Shown here piece after piece: positions 34,622 to 44,054 of a stretch of DNA of 64,000 nt. The position numbers were made by a program, and so were the translations under genes. Origin of the DNA: Bacteroidaceae bacterium (GTDB lineage: Bacteria > Bacteroidota > Bacteroidia > Bacteroidales > Bacteroidaceae); assembly GCA_024401215.1 (NCBI GenBank), contig JAKSLL010000002.1, positions 43,709 to 107,708 of the forward strand, given 5' to 3'. Numbering within the stretch: position 1 is the stretch's first letter; every line of letters starts with the position of its first letter. A model generated the notes under the pieces. That model saw nothing but the letters and a program-made list of their open reading frames with translations. It had not been told where the DNA came from and did no database searches.

Positions 34622-36088
34622 ATGGCTGAAGACTTAAAGCAAAAAACGACAAAAGGCATTGTATGGTCTTTCATCAACAACAGCACCACCCAACTGCTCA
34701 ATGCCATTTTTGGAATTGTACTTCTCAACATCTTAGGTCGTGCCGATTATGGTATGGTCGGCATTCTCACCGCATTTAGTCTTGTGGCAAACTCTATACA
34801 AAACAGCGGTTTCGTCACAGCATTGATAAACAAGAAAGATGCGACACACCTCGACTACAACTCTGTTTTCTGGTTTAACATCAGTGTAAGTCTCTGCTTA
34901 TACATCATACTGTTTTTCTGCGCTCCATTCATTGCAGACTACTACAACGAGCCTGTATTGAAAGACCTTGCCCGCTACTATTTCCTCGGATTCTTCATCG
35001 CAGCATTCAGCATCGTTCCAAGAGCGATATTGCAGAAACAGATAAAACAGAGAGAGCTTGCTGTCATGGGCTTAATCTCGCTTATCGTTTCTGGCACAAC
35101 AGGCATTATCATGGCATGTAACGACATGACCTTTTGGGGAATTGCCACACAAACAATGACATTCAACCTTATGGTCAGCATTCTCAGCTGGATATTGTCA
35201 CGGTGGAAACCTTCATTTAAGTTTTCTTCAAAGCCAATCAGGGAGATGTTTGTCTTTTCAAGCAAGATGCTCGTTACAGACATCTTCAATCAGATAAACA
35301 ACAATATCTTCTCGCTCGTATTAGGAAAAATATACACAAAGGTAGAAGTAGGCACTTATAATCAAGCAAACAAATGGAACACCATGGGGCACTCTACAAT
35401 AACAGGTGTTATTCAAGGAGTTGCACAACCTACATTTGTTCAAGTTGGTGATGATATGGAACGACTCAGAAGAGCTTTCAGCAAGATGCTCCGCTTTACG
35501 AGTTTAGTCTCCTTTCCTGTGATGTTTGGTCTTTCGCTTGTAGCCCACGAATTCATTATGATGCTGGCAAAAGACGAATGGGAGTCATCTGCTCATCTTA
35601 TGCATTATCTCTGCGTTGGCGGAGCTTTTCTGCCAATAGCAACACTTTATTTCAACCTCATAATCTCAAGGGGGAAGTCTGATGTCTATATGTGGAACAT
35701 CATCGCGCAAGGACTCTCCATCATTGGTTCGATACTTGTGGTACACGCTCTCGGAGGTGGCATTGACGAGATGATAATAAGCTATGTTTGCATTGTCATA
35801 GCATGGATAGGAATATGGCATATCTTCCTCTATCAGGAGATACGCTATTCCTTCCTTTCTGCTCTTAAAGACATCACCCCTTTCTGCCTTACGGCAGCAG
35901 TAGCAATGGTAGCCACCTATTTCATCACACTGCCATTTACAGATTTTGAACCAACAAGAATAAACTATGCCATTTTGCTATTCTCGCGAGTACTGCTCGC
36001 TGCAACTATCTATTTAGGCATACTTTGGCTTTTTGGTGCTAATTTTCTTAAAGAATGCATAGGATATCTCTTAAAAAAGAAAAAATAG
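34622..36088 (+). CDS. Oligosaccharide flippase (Wzx/MOP family)
   Basis: 488 residues, about 14 predicted membrane helices. N-terminus MAEDLKQKTTKGIVWSFINN and NAIFGIVLLNILGRADYGMVG are typical of the lipopolysaccharide biosynthesis (Polysacc_synt_3/WzxC) branch of the MOP exporters, which move lipid-linked glycans across the inner membrane. No glycosyltransferases adjoin it, so the glycan is unknown; the operons at 47-54 kb are candidates. The fumarase promoter overlaps its stop codon. Confidence 0.88.
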   Translation: MAEDLKQKTTKGIVWSFINNSTTQLLNAIFGIVLLNILGRADYGMVGILTAFSLVANSIQNSGFVTALINKKDATHLDYNSVFWFNISVSLCLYIILFFCAPFIADYYNEPVLKDLARYYFLGFFIAAFSIVPRAILQKQIKQRELAVMGLISLIVSGTTGIIMACNDMTFWGIATQTMTFNLMVSILSWILSRWKPSFKFSSKPIREMFVFSSKMLVTDIFNQINNNIFSLVLGKIYTKVEVGTYNQANKWNTMGHSTITGVIQGVAQPTFVQVGDDMERLRRAFSKMLRFTSLVSFPVMFGLSLVAHEFIMMLAKDEWESSAHLMHYLCVGGAFLPIATLYFNLIISRGKSDVYMWNIIAQGLSIIGSILVVHALGGGIDEMIISYVCIVIAWIGIWHIFLYQEIRYSFLSALKDITPFCLTAAVAMVATYFITLPFTDFEPTRINYAILLFSRVLLAATIYLGILWLFGANFLKECIGYLLKKKK

Positions 36089-36089
36089 T

Positions 36090-36120
36090 TTTGATTAAAA
36101 GAAAGAATTATCTAACTTTG
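36090..36120 (+). promoter_or_regulatory. Promoter of fumarase
   Basis: TTTG (36090-36093), 19-nt spacer, TAACTTTG (36113-36120): a full consensus match. The leader of about 125 nt has the hairpin TTATCTG-caaaga-CAGATAA (36173-36192) and a weaker GGCG/CGCC stem upstream of it. Confidence 0.82.
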
Positions 36121-36250
36121 CATAGTGACATAGGCGAATTCCACCATTTGAAATCCGCCTTGTAAAAACCTGTTATCTGCAAAGACAGATAATAATTGAA
36201 AAACAACGAGAAAGAAACTGAATAAACAATAAAATAAAATCTAAACATTT

Positions 36251-37903
36251 ATGGCTCAAGCACCAGATTTCAAGTACGCTCCTATGTTCCAGGTGGGCAA
36301 GGACGAGACAGAATACAGACTGTTGACAAAAGAAGGAGTTAGCGTTAGCGAATTTGAAGGTCACGAAATTGTGAAGGTTTCAAAAGAAGCTCTCACATTG
36401 CTCGCTCAACAAGCTTTCCACGATGTAGAGTTCATGCTTCGCCGTGAGCACAACCTTCAGGTTGCAAAGATTCTTAAGGATCCTGAGGCATCAGAAAACG
36501 ACAAGTATGTAGCACTTCAGTTCCTCCGTAATGCTGACACTGCAGCAAAGGGCATTCTTCCTTTCTGCCAGGACACAGGTACAGCGATTATCCATGGTGA
36601 GAAAGGCCAGCAGGTATGGACAGGCTTCGAGGATGAAGAGGCTCTCTCACTCGGTGTGTTCAACACATACACACAGGACAACCTCCGCTATTCTCAGAAC
36701 GCTCCTCTCAACATGTACGATGAGGTGAACACTAAGTGCAACCTCCCTGCTCAGATTGACATCGAGGCAACAGAGGGTGCAGAATACAAGTTCGTTATGG
36801 TTGCCAAAGGTGGAGGTTCTGCCAACAAGACATATTTCTACCCAATGACAAAGGCAACAATCCAGAATGAAGGCACACTCCTGCCTTTCCTTGTTGAAGA
36901 GATGAAGCACCTCGGCACTGCTGCTTGTCCTCCATATCACATCGCATTCGTTATCGGAGGCACTTCTGCAGAGAAGAACCTTCTCACTGTAAAGCTTGCC
37001 TCTATCAAATATTACGACAATCTCCCTACTACTGGCGACGAGACTGGTCGTGCATTCCGCGATATCGACCTCGAGGAGAAACTTCTCAAGGAGGCTTATA
37101 AGATTGGTCTTGGTGCGCAGTTTGGAGGAAAGTATCTTGCTCACGACATCCGTGTCATCCGTCTGCCACGTCATGGTGCATCTTGTCCTATTGGTATGGG
37201 AGTCAGCTGTTCTGCCGACCGCAACATCAAGGCAAAGATTAACAAGGATGGTATCTGGTTGGAGAAGATGGATTCAAATCCTGCAGAACTTATTCCAGCA
37301 GAATATGCTAAGCCAGGCGAAGGCAACAACAGCATTGTCATCGACCTTGACAAGGGCATGGACGCTGTTCGTGCAGAACTCACAAAATACCCAGTATCCA
37401 CTCGTGTCAACCTCAAGGGAACAATCATCGTTGGTCGTGACATCGCCCATGCAAAGATTAAGGCTCGCCTTGATGCTGGAGAAGGTATTCCACAGTACCT
37501 CAAAGACCACCCAATCCTCTATGCTGGACCAGCAAAGACTCCAGAAGGATACCCTTGCGGTTCTATGGGCCCTACAACTGCAGGTCGTATGGATCCATAC
37601 GTTGATGAGTTCCAGGCTAACGGAGGATCACTTGTAATGATTGCCAAGGGTAACCGCTCTCAGCAAGTTACCGACGCATGCAAGAAGCACGGTGGCTTCT
37701 ACCTCGGCACAATCGGCGGTGTAGCTGCAGTTCTCTCTCAGAGCTCTATCAAGAGCATCGAGTGCGTTGAATACCCTGAACTTGGCATGGAGGCTGTATG
37801 GAAGATAAAGGTTGAAGATTTCCCTGCATTCATTCTTGTTGATGACAAGGGCAACGATTTCTTCAAGCAGCTCAAGCCATGCACAGGATGCACAATTCTA
37901 TAA
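36251..37903 (+). CDS. fumB: Class I fumarate hydratase (Fe-S)
   Basis: 550 residues, fused alpha and beta parts as in class I fumarases. Fe-S ligands likely Cys106 ([11 protein letters not shown]), a Cys in [10 protein letters not shown] and one in [13 protein letters not shown]. The C-terminal beta part has GPTTAGRMD and [16 protein letters not shown]. Interconverts fumarate and malate; in Prevotella-like anaerobes it serves the reductive branch to succinate. Symbol is by family; fumA is an equally valid label. Confidence 0.93.
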   Translation: MAQAPDFKYAPMFQVGKDETEYRLLTKEGVSVSEFEGHEIVKVSKEALTLLAQQAFHDVEFMLRREHNLQVAKILKDPEASENDKYVALQFLRNADTAAKGILPFCQDTGTAIIHGEKGQQVWTGFEDEEALSLGVFNTYTQDNLRYSQNAPLNMYDEVNTKCNLPAQIDIEATEGAEYKFVMVAKGGGSANKTYFYPMTKATIQNEGTLLPFLVEEMKHLGTAACPPYHIAFVIGGTSAEKNLLTVKLASIKYYDNLPTTGDETGRAFRDIDLEEKLLKEAYKIGLGAQFGGKYLAHDIRVIRLPRHGASCPIGMGVSCSADRNIKAKINKDGIWLEKMDSNPAELIPAEYAKPGEGNNSIVIDLDKGMDAVRAELTKYPVSTRVNLKGTIIVGRDIAHAKIKARLDAGEGIPQYLKDHPILYAGPAKTPEGYPCGSMGPTTAGRMDPYVDEFQANGGSLVMIAKGNRSQQVTDACKKHGGFYLGTIGGVAAVLSQSSIKSIECVEYPELGMEAVWKIKVEDFPAFILVDDKGNDFFKQLKPCTGCTIL

Positions 37904-37912
37904 TTGCAATAC

Positions 37913-38209
37913 ATGCGCTGGTTCGAAGTAAATTTATATAAGATTCTAAACGAAGCAGGAGAAGAAGGACTGCGCATAAACAATATCGTTCGGAACATCT
38001 GCAATATGGAGCCTTCGCTTTTTGGCGAAAGGCATCCATATGCTGAAGCTTGGAAAGAGGTTTATCAGTTTCTACGCTCAGAATCAGAAAAACCAAACTC
38101 TCCTTATCAGTATGTCATTGACAAAAAAACAGGAAACGCCAAAAGAGGCTATTTCTCTATCGACAAGAAAAAAATCGTCGAAGACTTGCAGATGAAATTT
38201 GATTTTTAG
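37913..38209 (+). CDS. Small winged-helix-like hypothetical protein
   Basis: 98 residues from ATG 37913, 9 nt after the fumarase stop. Starts MRWFEVNLYKILNEAGEEGL, then INNIVRNICN, a pattern like the DNA-binding helix of HARE-type winged helices; ends with GYFSIDKKKIVEDLQMKFDF. No family recognised. It is followed by frr after 27 nt, so it may be cotranscribed with frr-rsgA. Confidence 0.65.
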   Translation: MRWFEVNLYKILNEAGEEGLRINNIVRNICNMEPSLFGERHPYAEAWKEVYQFLRSESEKPNSPYQYVIDKKTGNAKRGYFSIDKKKIVEDLQMKFDF

Positions 38210-38236
38210 TACAAACTCTAAATACAACATAATAAT

Positions 38237-38797
38237 ATGGAAGATGTAAAAAAATACATCAATGACGCAGAAGAGTCAATGGAGATGGCGTCTATGCATC
38301 TCGAAGAGGCTCTCAGCCGTATCCGCGCAGGTCGCGCCAATGTACACATCCTTGACGAAATCCGTGTCGATTCTTACGGAAGTCATGTTCCACTCAGCAA
38401 TGTCGCATCACTCAACACTCCTGATGCTCGTTCAATCACAATCAAGCCTTGGGACAAGAACATGCTTCGTGTCATAGAAAAGGCTATCATCGACTCTTCT
38501 GTCGGCATCATGCCTGAAAACAATGGTGAGATTATCCGCCTTGGAATACCTGCCCTCACAGAAGACCGTCGTAAAGACCTCACAAAGCAATGCGCAAAAG
38601 AAGCAGAGAACGCAAAGGTTTCTGTTCGCAACGCTCGCCGCGACGCTATCGACAAATTAAAGAAGTCTATCAAGAATGGCACTCCTGAAGATGTAGAAAA
38701 GGACTCTGAAGAAAAGGTTCAGAAGATTCACGACAAGTACATCAAAACTATTGATGCCATGCTTGAGGCTAAGAACAAGGAAATCATGACCGTATAA
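38237..38797 (+). CDS. frr: Ribosome recycling factor
   Basis: 186 residues, exact family length. Conserved LSRIRAGRANVHILDEIRVD near the N-terminus and the C-terminal helix (KYIKTIDAMLEAKNKEIMTV). Splits post-termination ribosomes with EF-G. Its stop overlaps the rsgA start by one base (TAATG). Confidence 0.97.
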   Translation: MEDVKKYINDAEESMEMASMHLEEALSRIRAGRANVHILDEIRVDSYGSHVPLSNVASLNTPDARSITIKPWDKNMLRVIEKAIIDSSVGIMPENNGEIIRLGIPALTEDRRKDLTKQCAKEAENAKVSVRNARRDAIDKLKKSIKNGTPEDVEKDSEEKVQKIHDKYIKTIDAMLEAKNKEIMTV

Positions 38798-39768
38798 TGC
38801 ACGGACTTGTAATACGAAACACTGGCTACAGCTATACAGTTAAAACTGATGCGGGGGAAGTCTTTGAATGCAAAGTCAAAGGCAACTTCCGCATTCGTGG
38901 TATTCGAACAACAAACCCTGTAGCAATTGGGGATAGAGTTGAATTTATCCCTCAAGAAGGAGACTCAAGTATTGAGCAGGCAACACAAGGGCTTATCACA
39001 GCACTTGACGACAGAACCAACTACATCATTCGCAAGTCAACAAACTTGTCTAAGCAGTCACACATCATTGCTGCAAATGTTGACATGTGTTTTCTTATCG
39101 TCACCGTCACTCACCCTGAAACATCATTGACGTTTATTGACCGCTTCCTCGCTTCAGCAGAAGCATACAGCGTACCTGTAACACTCATATTCAACAAAAT
39201 TGATTTAGCAGTAAAAGCCGCCGATGATACTGAGATAGATTGGCATGAATACCTGAACAGCGTTGTAAACCTTTATGAAAATATCGGTTATCAATGCAGG
39301 AAGATTTCCGCAAAAACAGGTGAGGGTGTTGAAGAACTGCGTGAGGAGATAAGAGGGAAAATCGTCTGTCTGTCAGGCAACAGCGGTGTAGGCAAGTCAA
39401 CACTCATAAACACATTATACCCAAATCTTAAACTCAAGACAAATGAGATAAGCGATGCTTATAACACAGGTAAGCATACCACCACTTTCTCCGAAATGTA
39501 TGAAACAGATTCGGGCTATCTTATAGACACTCCTGGAATAAAAGGATTTGGCACCTTCGACATGAAGAAGGAAGAGATAAGCCACTACTTCAAAGAGATA
39601 TTCCACTTCTCATCCGAGTGTCGCTTCAACAACTGCACACATACGCATGAGCCACATTGCGCTGTACGCGAAGCCGTTGAACGACATGACATCTCCGAAT
39701 CCCGATATAACTCGTATCTATCAATGTTAGATGATGAAAAAGAAGAAAAGTATAGAACTGCTTTCTAA
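38797..39768 (+). CDS. rsgA: Ribosome small-subunit-dependent GTPase RsgA
   Basis: 323 residues. N-terminal OB fold, then a circularly permuted GTPase domain: G4 NKID (133-136) before G1 GNSGVGKST (194-202), then G3 DTPG (244-247). C-terminal zinc site C275, C280, a His in THTH and C288. Late 30S maturation factor. It overlaps frr by one base and the TPR gene by 38 nt. Confidence 0.96.
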   Translation: MHGLVIRNTGYSYTVKTDAGEVFECKVKGNFRIRGIRTTNPVAIGDRVEFIPQEGDSSIEQATQGLITALDDRTNYIIRKSTNLSKQSHIIAANVDMCFLIVTVTHPETSLTFIDRFLASAEAYSVPVTLIFNKIDLAVKAADDTEIDWHEYLNSVVNLYENIGYQCRKISAKTGEGVEELREEIRGKIVCLSGNSGVGKSTLINTLYPNLKLKTNEISDAYNTGKHTTTFSEMYETDSGYLIDTPGIKGFGTFDMKKEEISHYFKEIFHFSSECRFNNCTHTHEPHCAVREAVERHDISESRYNSYLSMLDDEKEEKYRTAF

Positions 39769-40585
39769 ATTATCTTTTATTGCTTTACTTTCTTTCGCCA
39801 TTCCAGCAAATGCCAATGCTCAAAGCTATGAGGAATACATAGAAATAGGCATTAACGCTGCCAGGGAAAACAAATATGCGGAAGCAGAAACAGCATTCAA
39901 GAATGCTCTGAAACTCAAACCAGATGACTACAGGAATGCACTCATATACGCTAATATCGGCCATATCTACAATTCAAAAGGAGAGAGTGTAAAAGCCATC
40001 TCATATTATGACACCGCTCTGGGAATGGCTCCGCTGAATGTTCCGATACTTAAAGCAAGAGGGGATCTTCTCATGTCAATGGGCGTCTATAATAAAGCAC
40101 TTGTTGACTACGGAAATATCATTGATGTGGCGCCAAACAATATAGAAGCGCTGCAATGCAGGGCACTATGCCACCAAAGGACGCTTAACTACTCACAAGC
40201 GATTGCTGACTATAACAAAATACTCTCATTAGAGCCAGACAACTATATCGCCTTATGCGGAACCGCTCTGGTACTCCAAAAAACCAACAAGCAGCAAGAA
40301 GCTTTGACTCGCATATCGCTGCTTATTGACAAATTCCCTGAAAAGGCCGAACTGTATTCTATGAGAGCAGAGATTGAGACGGAATTAAATCATCCAGAAC
40401 TCTCAATAATAGATTTAGACAAAGGAGTATCATTAGAACCAGAGAACACCAACATGCTCCTTACCCGTGCATACTGCCATCTTAAACTGGGCAATAAGAG
40501 CCTTGCAAAACAGGACTTTGAGCAAGTGATATCTCTTGGCATTCCGCGAGGGCAATTAAAAGAAGAATTAAAGAAATGCAAGTAA
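39731..40585 (+). CDS. Secreted TPR repeat protein
   Basis: 284 residues. Signal peptide (about 1-30, AIPANANAQ) after a Lys-rich start. Residues 32-280 are seven or so tetratricopeptide repeats (AETAFKNALKLKPDDY, KAISYYDTALGMAPLN, ALVDYGNIIDVAPNN, AIADYNKILSLEPDN). Probably periplasmic protein-protein scaffold; partner unknown. The start overlaps the 3' end of rsgA by 38 nt, which forces the two genes to share sequence in different frames. Confidence 0.88.
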   Translation: MMKKKKSIELLSKLSFIALLSFAIPANANAQSYEEYIEIGINAARENKYAEAETAFKNALKLKPDDYRNALIYANIGHIYNSKGESVKAISYYDTALGMAPLNVPILKARGDLLMSMGVYNKALVDYGNIIDVAPNNIEALQCRALCHQRTLNYSQAIADYNKILSLEPDNYIALCGTALVLQKTNKQQEALTRISLLIDKFPEKAELYSMRAEIETELNHPELSIIDLDKGVSLEPENTNMLLTRAYCHLKLGNKSLAKQDFEQVISLGIPRGQLKEELKKCK

Positions 40586-40684
40586 CGGATTTATTACCCA
40601 TAAATGCATTTCACTGATGTTCGGAATTAACATGTACATATAAACAATATTGACTACTGCATTTTTTCGGACACAACTAACTAA

Positions 40685-40716
40685 GTAACGTGTAAAAATA
40701 ATTTCTTACACGTTAC
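40685..40716. repeat. Perfect 11-bp inverted repeat upstream of hflX
   Basis: GTAACGTGTAA (40685-40695) and TTACACGTTAC (40706-40716) around a 10-nt loop, ending 18 nt before the hflX ATG. No T run, so it is not an ordinary terminator; operator or mRNA leader hairpin is possible. The left flank (ACTAACTAAGTAACGTGTAA) resembles the R3 terminal repeat. Confidence 0.65.
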
Positions 40717-40734
40717 CAAAACACTACGGTAGAG

Positions 40735-42282
40735 ATGAAAGAATTTGTAATATCTGAGGCAAAAGTTGAAACAGCAATACTCGTTGGACTTGTTACTCCA
40801 AACCAAAATGAAAAGAAGACAAACGAGTATCTTGACGAACTTGAGTTTCTCGCTGAAACAGCAGGAGCTAAAGTCATTCGCCGTTATACTCAAAAGGTTA
40901 ACGGACCAAGCAGCGTGACTTATTTAGGAACAGGAAAGCTTGAAGAAATTGCTCAATTCATAAAAGAGAAACAAGATGAAGTTGACGCATATTGGGAAGA
41001 GCAGATTGCCCTTGGAAACCCATATCAGGCAAGCATCGTGACTGGCACAAAAGCTCGCCACGGAGATGAATATGAAACAGATGACGACCCAGAAGCCTGG
41101 AGGGGACATAAAGGAAGAAAACAGAAGAAACTCGAAAAACTTCTGAAAAATCAAGAAGTAAAACATGAAGACATTCCTCAGCCTGTTGGAATGGTCATCT
41201 TTGATGACGAACTCTCTGCTAAGCAGATCCGCAATATAGAACAAGTTCTGCAAATCAAGATTCTCGACAGAACGAGCCTCATACTTGACATTTTTGCAAT
41301 GAGAGCGCAGACAGCAGCAGCAAAGACACAAGTTGAACTTGCGCAGTATCGCTATATGCTTCCACGACTGACACGACTCTGGACACACCTCGAACGACAG
41401 CGAGGAGGTAGCGTCGGCCTTCGCGGACCGGGTGAGACTCAGCTTGAGATGGACCAACGAATCATTCGCCATCGCATCTCCCTTCTTAAAGAACGTCTTG
41501 TGGAAATCGACCAGCAGAAGACGACACAAAGAAAAAGCCGCGGACGCTTGATACGAGTTGCGCTTGTTGGATACACTAACGTAGGAAAGTCCACTCTTAT
41601 GAATCTTTTAGCAAAGAGTGATATCTTTGCAGAGAACAAACTTTTCGCCACACTCGACACTACTGTGAGGAAAGTAATTATCGACAACCTCCCTTTCCTC
41701 CTATCAGATACTGTAGGATTTATCAGAAAACTCCCTACAGACCTTGTCGAGTCATTCAAAAGCACTCTTGACGAGGTGCGTGAAGCAGACCTTCTTCTGC
41801 ATGTTGTTGACATCAGCCACCCTGAGTTTGAAGATCAGATAAAAGTTGTAGAGAAGACACTCGCTGACCTCGGCTGTGCCGACAAGCCTCAAATTGTTGT
41901 ATTCAACAAAATTGACGCTTATAAATGGGTGGAAAAAGATTCTGACGACCTTACTCCACGCACAAAAGAAAACATTCCGCTTGACGAACTTATGAACACC
42001 TGGATGGCAAAACTTGGTTCTGTGGCAGATAAAAACTCTGATACAGAGACAAAGGCATCTAGCATAAAATCGTTCAAGGTAAATGAAGACATAGAAATTA
42101 AACCTACTGCAGTAGAGAAAGGTGCTATGCTTGGCACATTCTTTATCTCTGCCCGCGAAAAGACGAATATCGATGATTTCAAAGAGATGCTGTACAAGAA
42201 GGTCAGAGAAATGCATGTACAGAAATACCCTTATAACGACTTCTTGTATTCTAATTACGACGAAAATGGAGAGATAAAATAA
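40735..42282 (+). CDS. hflX: Ribosome-associated GTPase HflX
   Basis: 515 residues. N-terminal HflX domain, central [15 protein letters not shown] (228-242), then GTPase domain with G1 GYTNVGKST (279-287), G3 DTVGF and G4 NKID. HflX splits stalled 70S ribosomes under heat stress. Odd: residues about 84-148, between the GKLEEI strand and VIFDDELS, hold an insertion of roughly 60 residues rich in charged residues ([15 protein letters not shown]) that ordinary HflX lacks. It overlaps the DUF4954 start by one base. Confidence 0.94.
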   Translation: MKEFVISEAKVETAILVGLVTPNQNEKKTNEYLDELEFLAETAGAKVIRRYTQKVNGPSSVTYLGTGKLEEIAQFIKEKQDEVDAYWEEQIALGNPYQASIVTGTKARHGDEYETDDDPEAWRGHKGRKQKKLEKLLKNQEVKHEDIPQPVGMVIFDDELSAKQIRNIEQVLQIKILDRTSLILDIFAMRAQTAAAKTQVELAQYRYMLPRLTRLWTHLERQRGGSVGLRGPGETQLEMDQRIIRHRISLLKERLVEIDQQKTTQRKSRGRLIRVALVGYTNVGKSTLMNLLAKSDIFAENKLFATLDTTVRKVIIDNLPFLLSDTVGFIRKLPTDLVESFKSTLDEVREADLLLHVVDISHPEFEDQIKVVEKTLADLGCADKPQIVVFNKIDAYKWVEKDSDDLTPRTKENIPLDELMNTWMAKLGSVADKNSDTETKASSIKSFKVNEDIEIKPTAVEKGAMLGTFFISAREKTNIDDFKEMLYKKVREMHVQKYPYNDFLYSNYDENGEIK

Positions 42283-44045
42283 TGAGACAGCTTGAAGACA
42301 TTGAAATTGCTCAACTTGAAGAGCGAGGATGCTGGGCCGAAGAATGGACTGACATCTGGGTTGACGAAGCATTCTCTGCTTCGCAGATGACTAATGTACA
42401 GATGTATGGACATGTAGAGATTGGCAACATGAGTGGCTCGATTGAGGTTGAAGAGGGATTCCTCCGCAGATGCTCAATAAGAAACTCCACCCTCCGCAAT
42501 ATCATAATTGGAGACGATTGCCTAATTGAAAATGTGCGAGGCTACATCTCTAATTATCAGATAGGAGACAGATGTTACATCTCGAATGTCGGGATAATCT
42601 CTGCACAAGAAGGCACAACCTTCGGCAATGGTACGACCATCTCTGTCCTGAACGAAGGCGGAGAAGGAAATATCATACTCTTCGATGGTCTCAATGCTCA
42701 GATAGCATGGATGATGGTCAACTTCGACTGTGTACGCAAACTTGTCAAAGCCAACATCGGATACGAATACGGCATTATTGGCAGCAACACAAGAATTGTT
42801 GGCGTTAAAAATATCATCAACACAAAGATATGCGAATGCTGTGAGATAACAGACAGCAGCCGACTTGACAACTGCACCATCCTCAGCACAGATGATGCTT
42901 CCACACTCATTGGAAGCGATGTCATAATAGAGAATTCCATTGTTGCTGCTGGAGCAAGTGTCACCGACGGAGCAAAAGTTGACAACTGCTTCATTGGCGA
43001 ATCAGTACACGTCGGAAAAGGATTCTCTGCCGAAGCAAGTGTATTCTTCGCAAATTCATATATGGACAATGGAGAGGCATGTGCCGCATTTTGTGGTCCA
43101 TTCTCTACAAGCCATCACAAGAGCACTCTGCTCATCGGCGGTGCATTCTCATTCTATAACGCAGGAAGCAATACAAACCAAAGCAATCATGCCTACAAGA
43201 TGGGACCAATCCACTGGGGCACACTTGACAGAGGAAGCAAGACTGCAAGTGGAAGCCATATATTATGGCCTGCACACATAGGCAGTTTTTCGATGGTGAT
43301 GGGAAAAATACAAAGCCACCCTACTGTGCAGAAACTTCCGTTCTCCTATATCATAGCAGATGGCAAAGAAACATGGCTCGTTCCAGGCATAAACATCAAG
43401 ACTGTCGGCACTTGGAGAGATGTTAATAAATGGCCGAAAAGAGATAATCGCCCGTTGTCCTCTCGAAGCGACATCATCAACTTCTCCTTCCCAAATCCGT
43501 TTATCATACAGAATGTCATAGAAGGGAAGAGCATCCTTGAAAAGTTGCAGAAGAAAAGTCCTTCCAACACAGAAGTATATGAATACCATGGATGTAAAAT
43601 CAAGCGTTCCTCACTCATCAAAGGTCTGCAGTATTATGATTTAATCATTATGCTATTCCTATACGAATGCTTTGCTAACAACAAAACAGAAACGGAGGAG
43701 GCATCTGGCAGCAGATGGGTTGACATGATGGGGCTTTTAACACCTAAAAGCGAATTAGACAGCATCATAAGAGATATTGAGAATCACAGCATCTGCAATA
43801 TCAACGAACTCAAAGAGATTCTTCAGCAAATACATGTCATCTATAAACAGAATGAGCAGGCTTATGCTAATTTCGTCATGCAGAACTGCGGCAACAGCAT
43901 GTTCATAGACAAAGACCACTGGATGGCAAAGGCAGAAGAAGCGCATAACCTGTGGCTGAAGATGGTGAAGGATGATGCTGAAAAAGAATATCAACTCGGT
44001 GATGTAGATGAAAGTTATCTACGCGAATTTCTGGAAAAGATTTAA
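42282..44045 (+). CDS. DUF4954 family left-handed beta-helix protein
   Basis: 587 residues. The central part has isoleucine/valine-rich hexapeptide-like repeats (NSTLRNIIIGDDCLIENV, ISNVGIISAQEGTTFG, VIIENSIVAAGASVTDGAKV) of a left-handed beta-helix, as in sugar-nucleotide acyl- or nucleotidyltransferases; HAYKMGPIHWGTLDRG is a family block. The C-terminal 150 residues are helical. Known only from Bacteroidetes as DUF4954; activity unknown. The start overlaps the hflX stop by one base; the M16 peptidase follows after 9 nt. Confidence 0.85.
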   Translation: MRQLEDIEIAQLEERGCWAEEWTDIWVDEAFSASQMTNVQMYGHVEIGNMSGSIEVEEGFLRRCSIRNSTLRNIIIGDDCLIENVRGYISNYQIGDRCYISNVGIISAQEGTTFGNGTTISVLNEGGEGNIILFDGLNAQIAWMMVNFDCVRKLVKANIGYEYGIIGSNTRIVGVKNIINTKICECCEITDSSRLDNCTILSTDDASTLIGSDVIIENSIVAAGASVTDGAKVDNCFIGESVHVGKGFSAEASVFFANSYMDNGEACAAFCGPFSTSHHKSTLLIGGAFSFYNAGSNTNQSNHAYKMGPIHWGTLDRGSKTASGSHILWPAHIGSFSMVMGKIQSHPTVQKLPFSYIIADGKETWLVPGINIKTVGTWRDVNKWPKRDNRPLSSRSDIINFSFPNPFIIQNVIEGKSILEKLQKKSPSNTEVYEYHGCKIKRSSLIKGLQYYDLIIMLFLYECFANNKTETEEASGSRWVDMMGLLTPKSELDSIIRDIENHSICNINELKEILQQIHVIYKQNEQAYANFVMQNCGNSMFIDKDHWMAKAEEAHNLWLKMVKDDAEKEYQLGDVDESYLREFLEKI

Positions 44046-44054
44046 TCCATAAAT

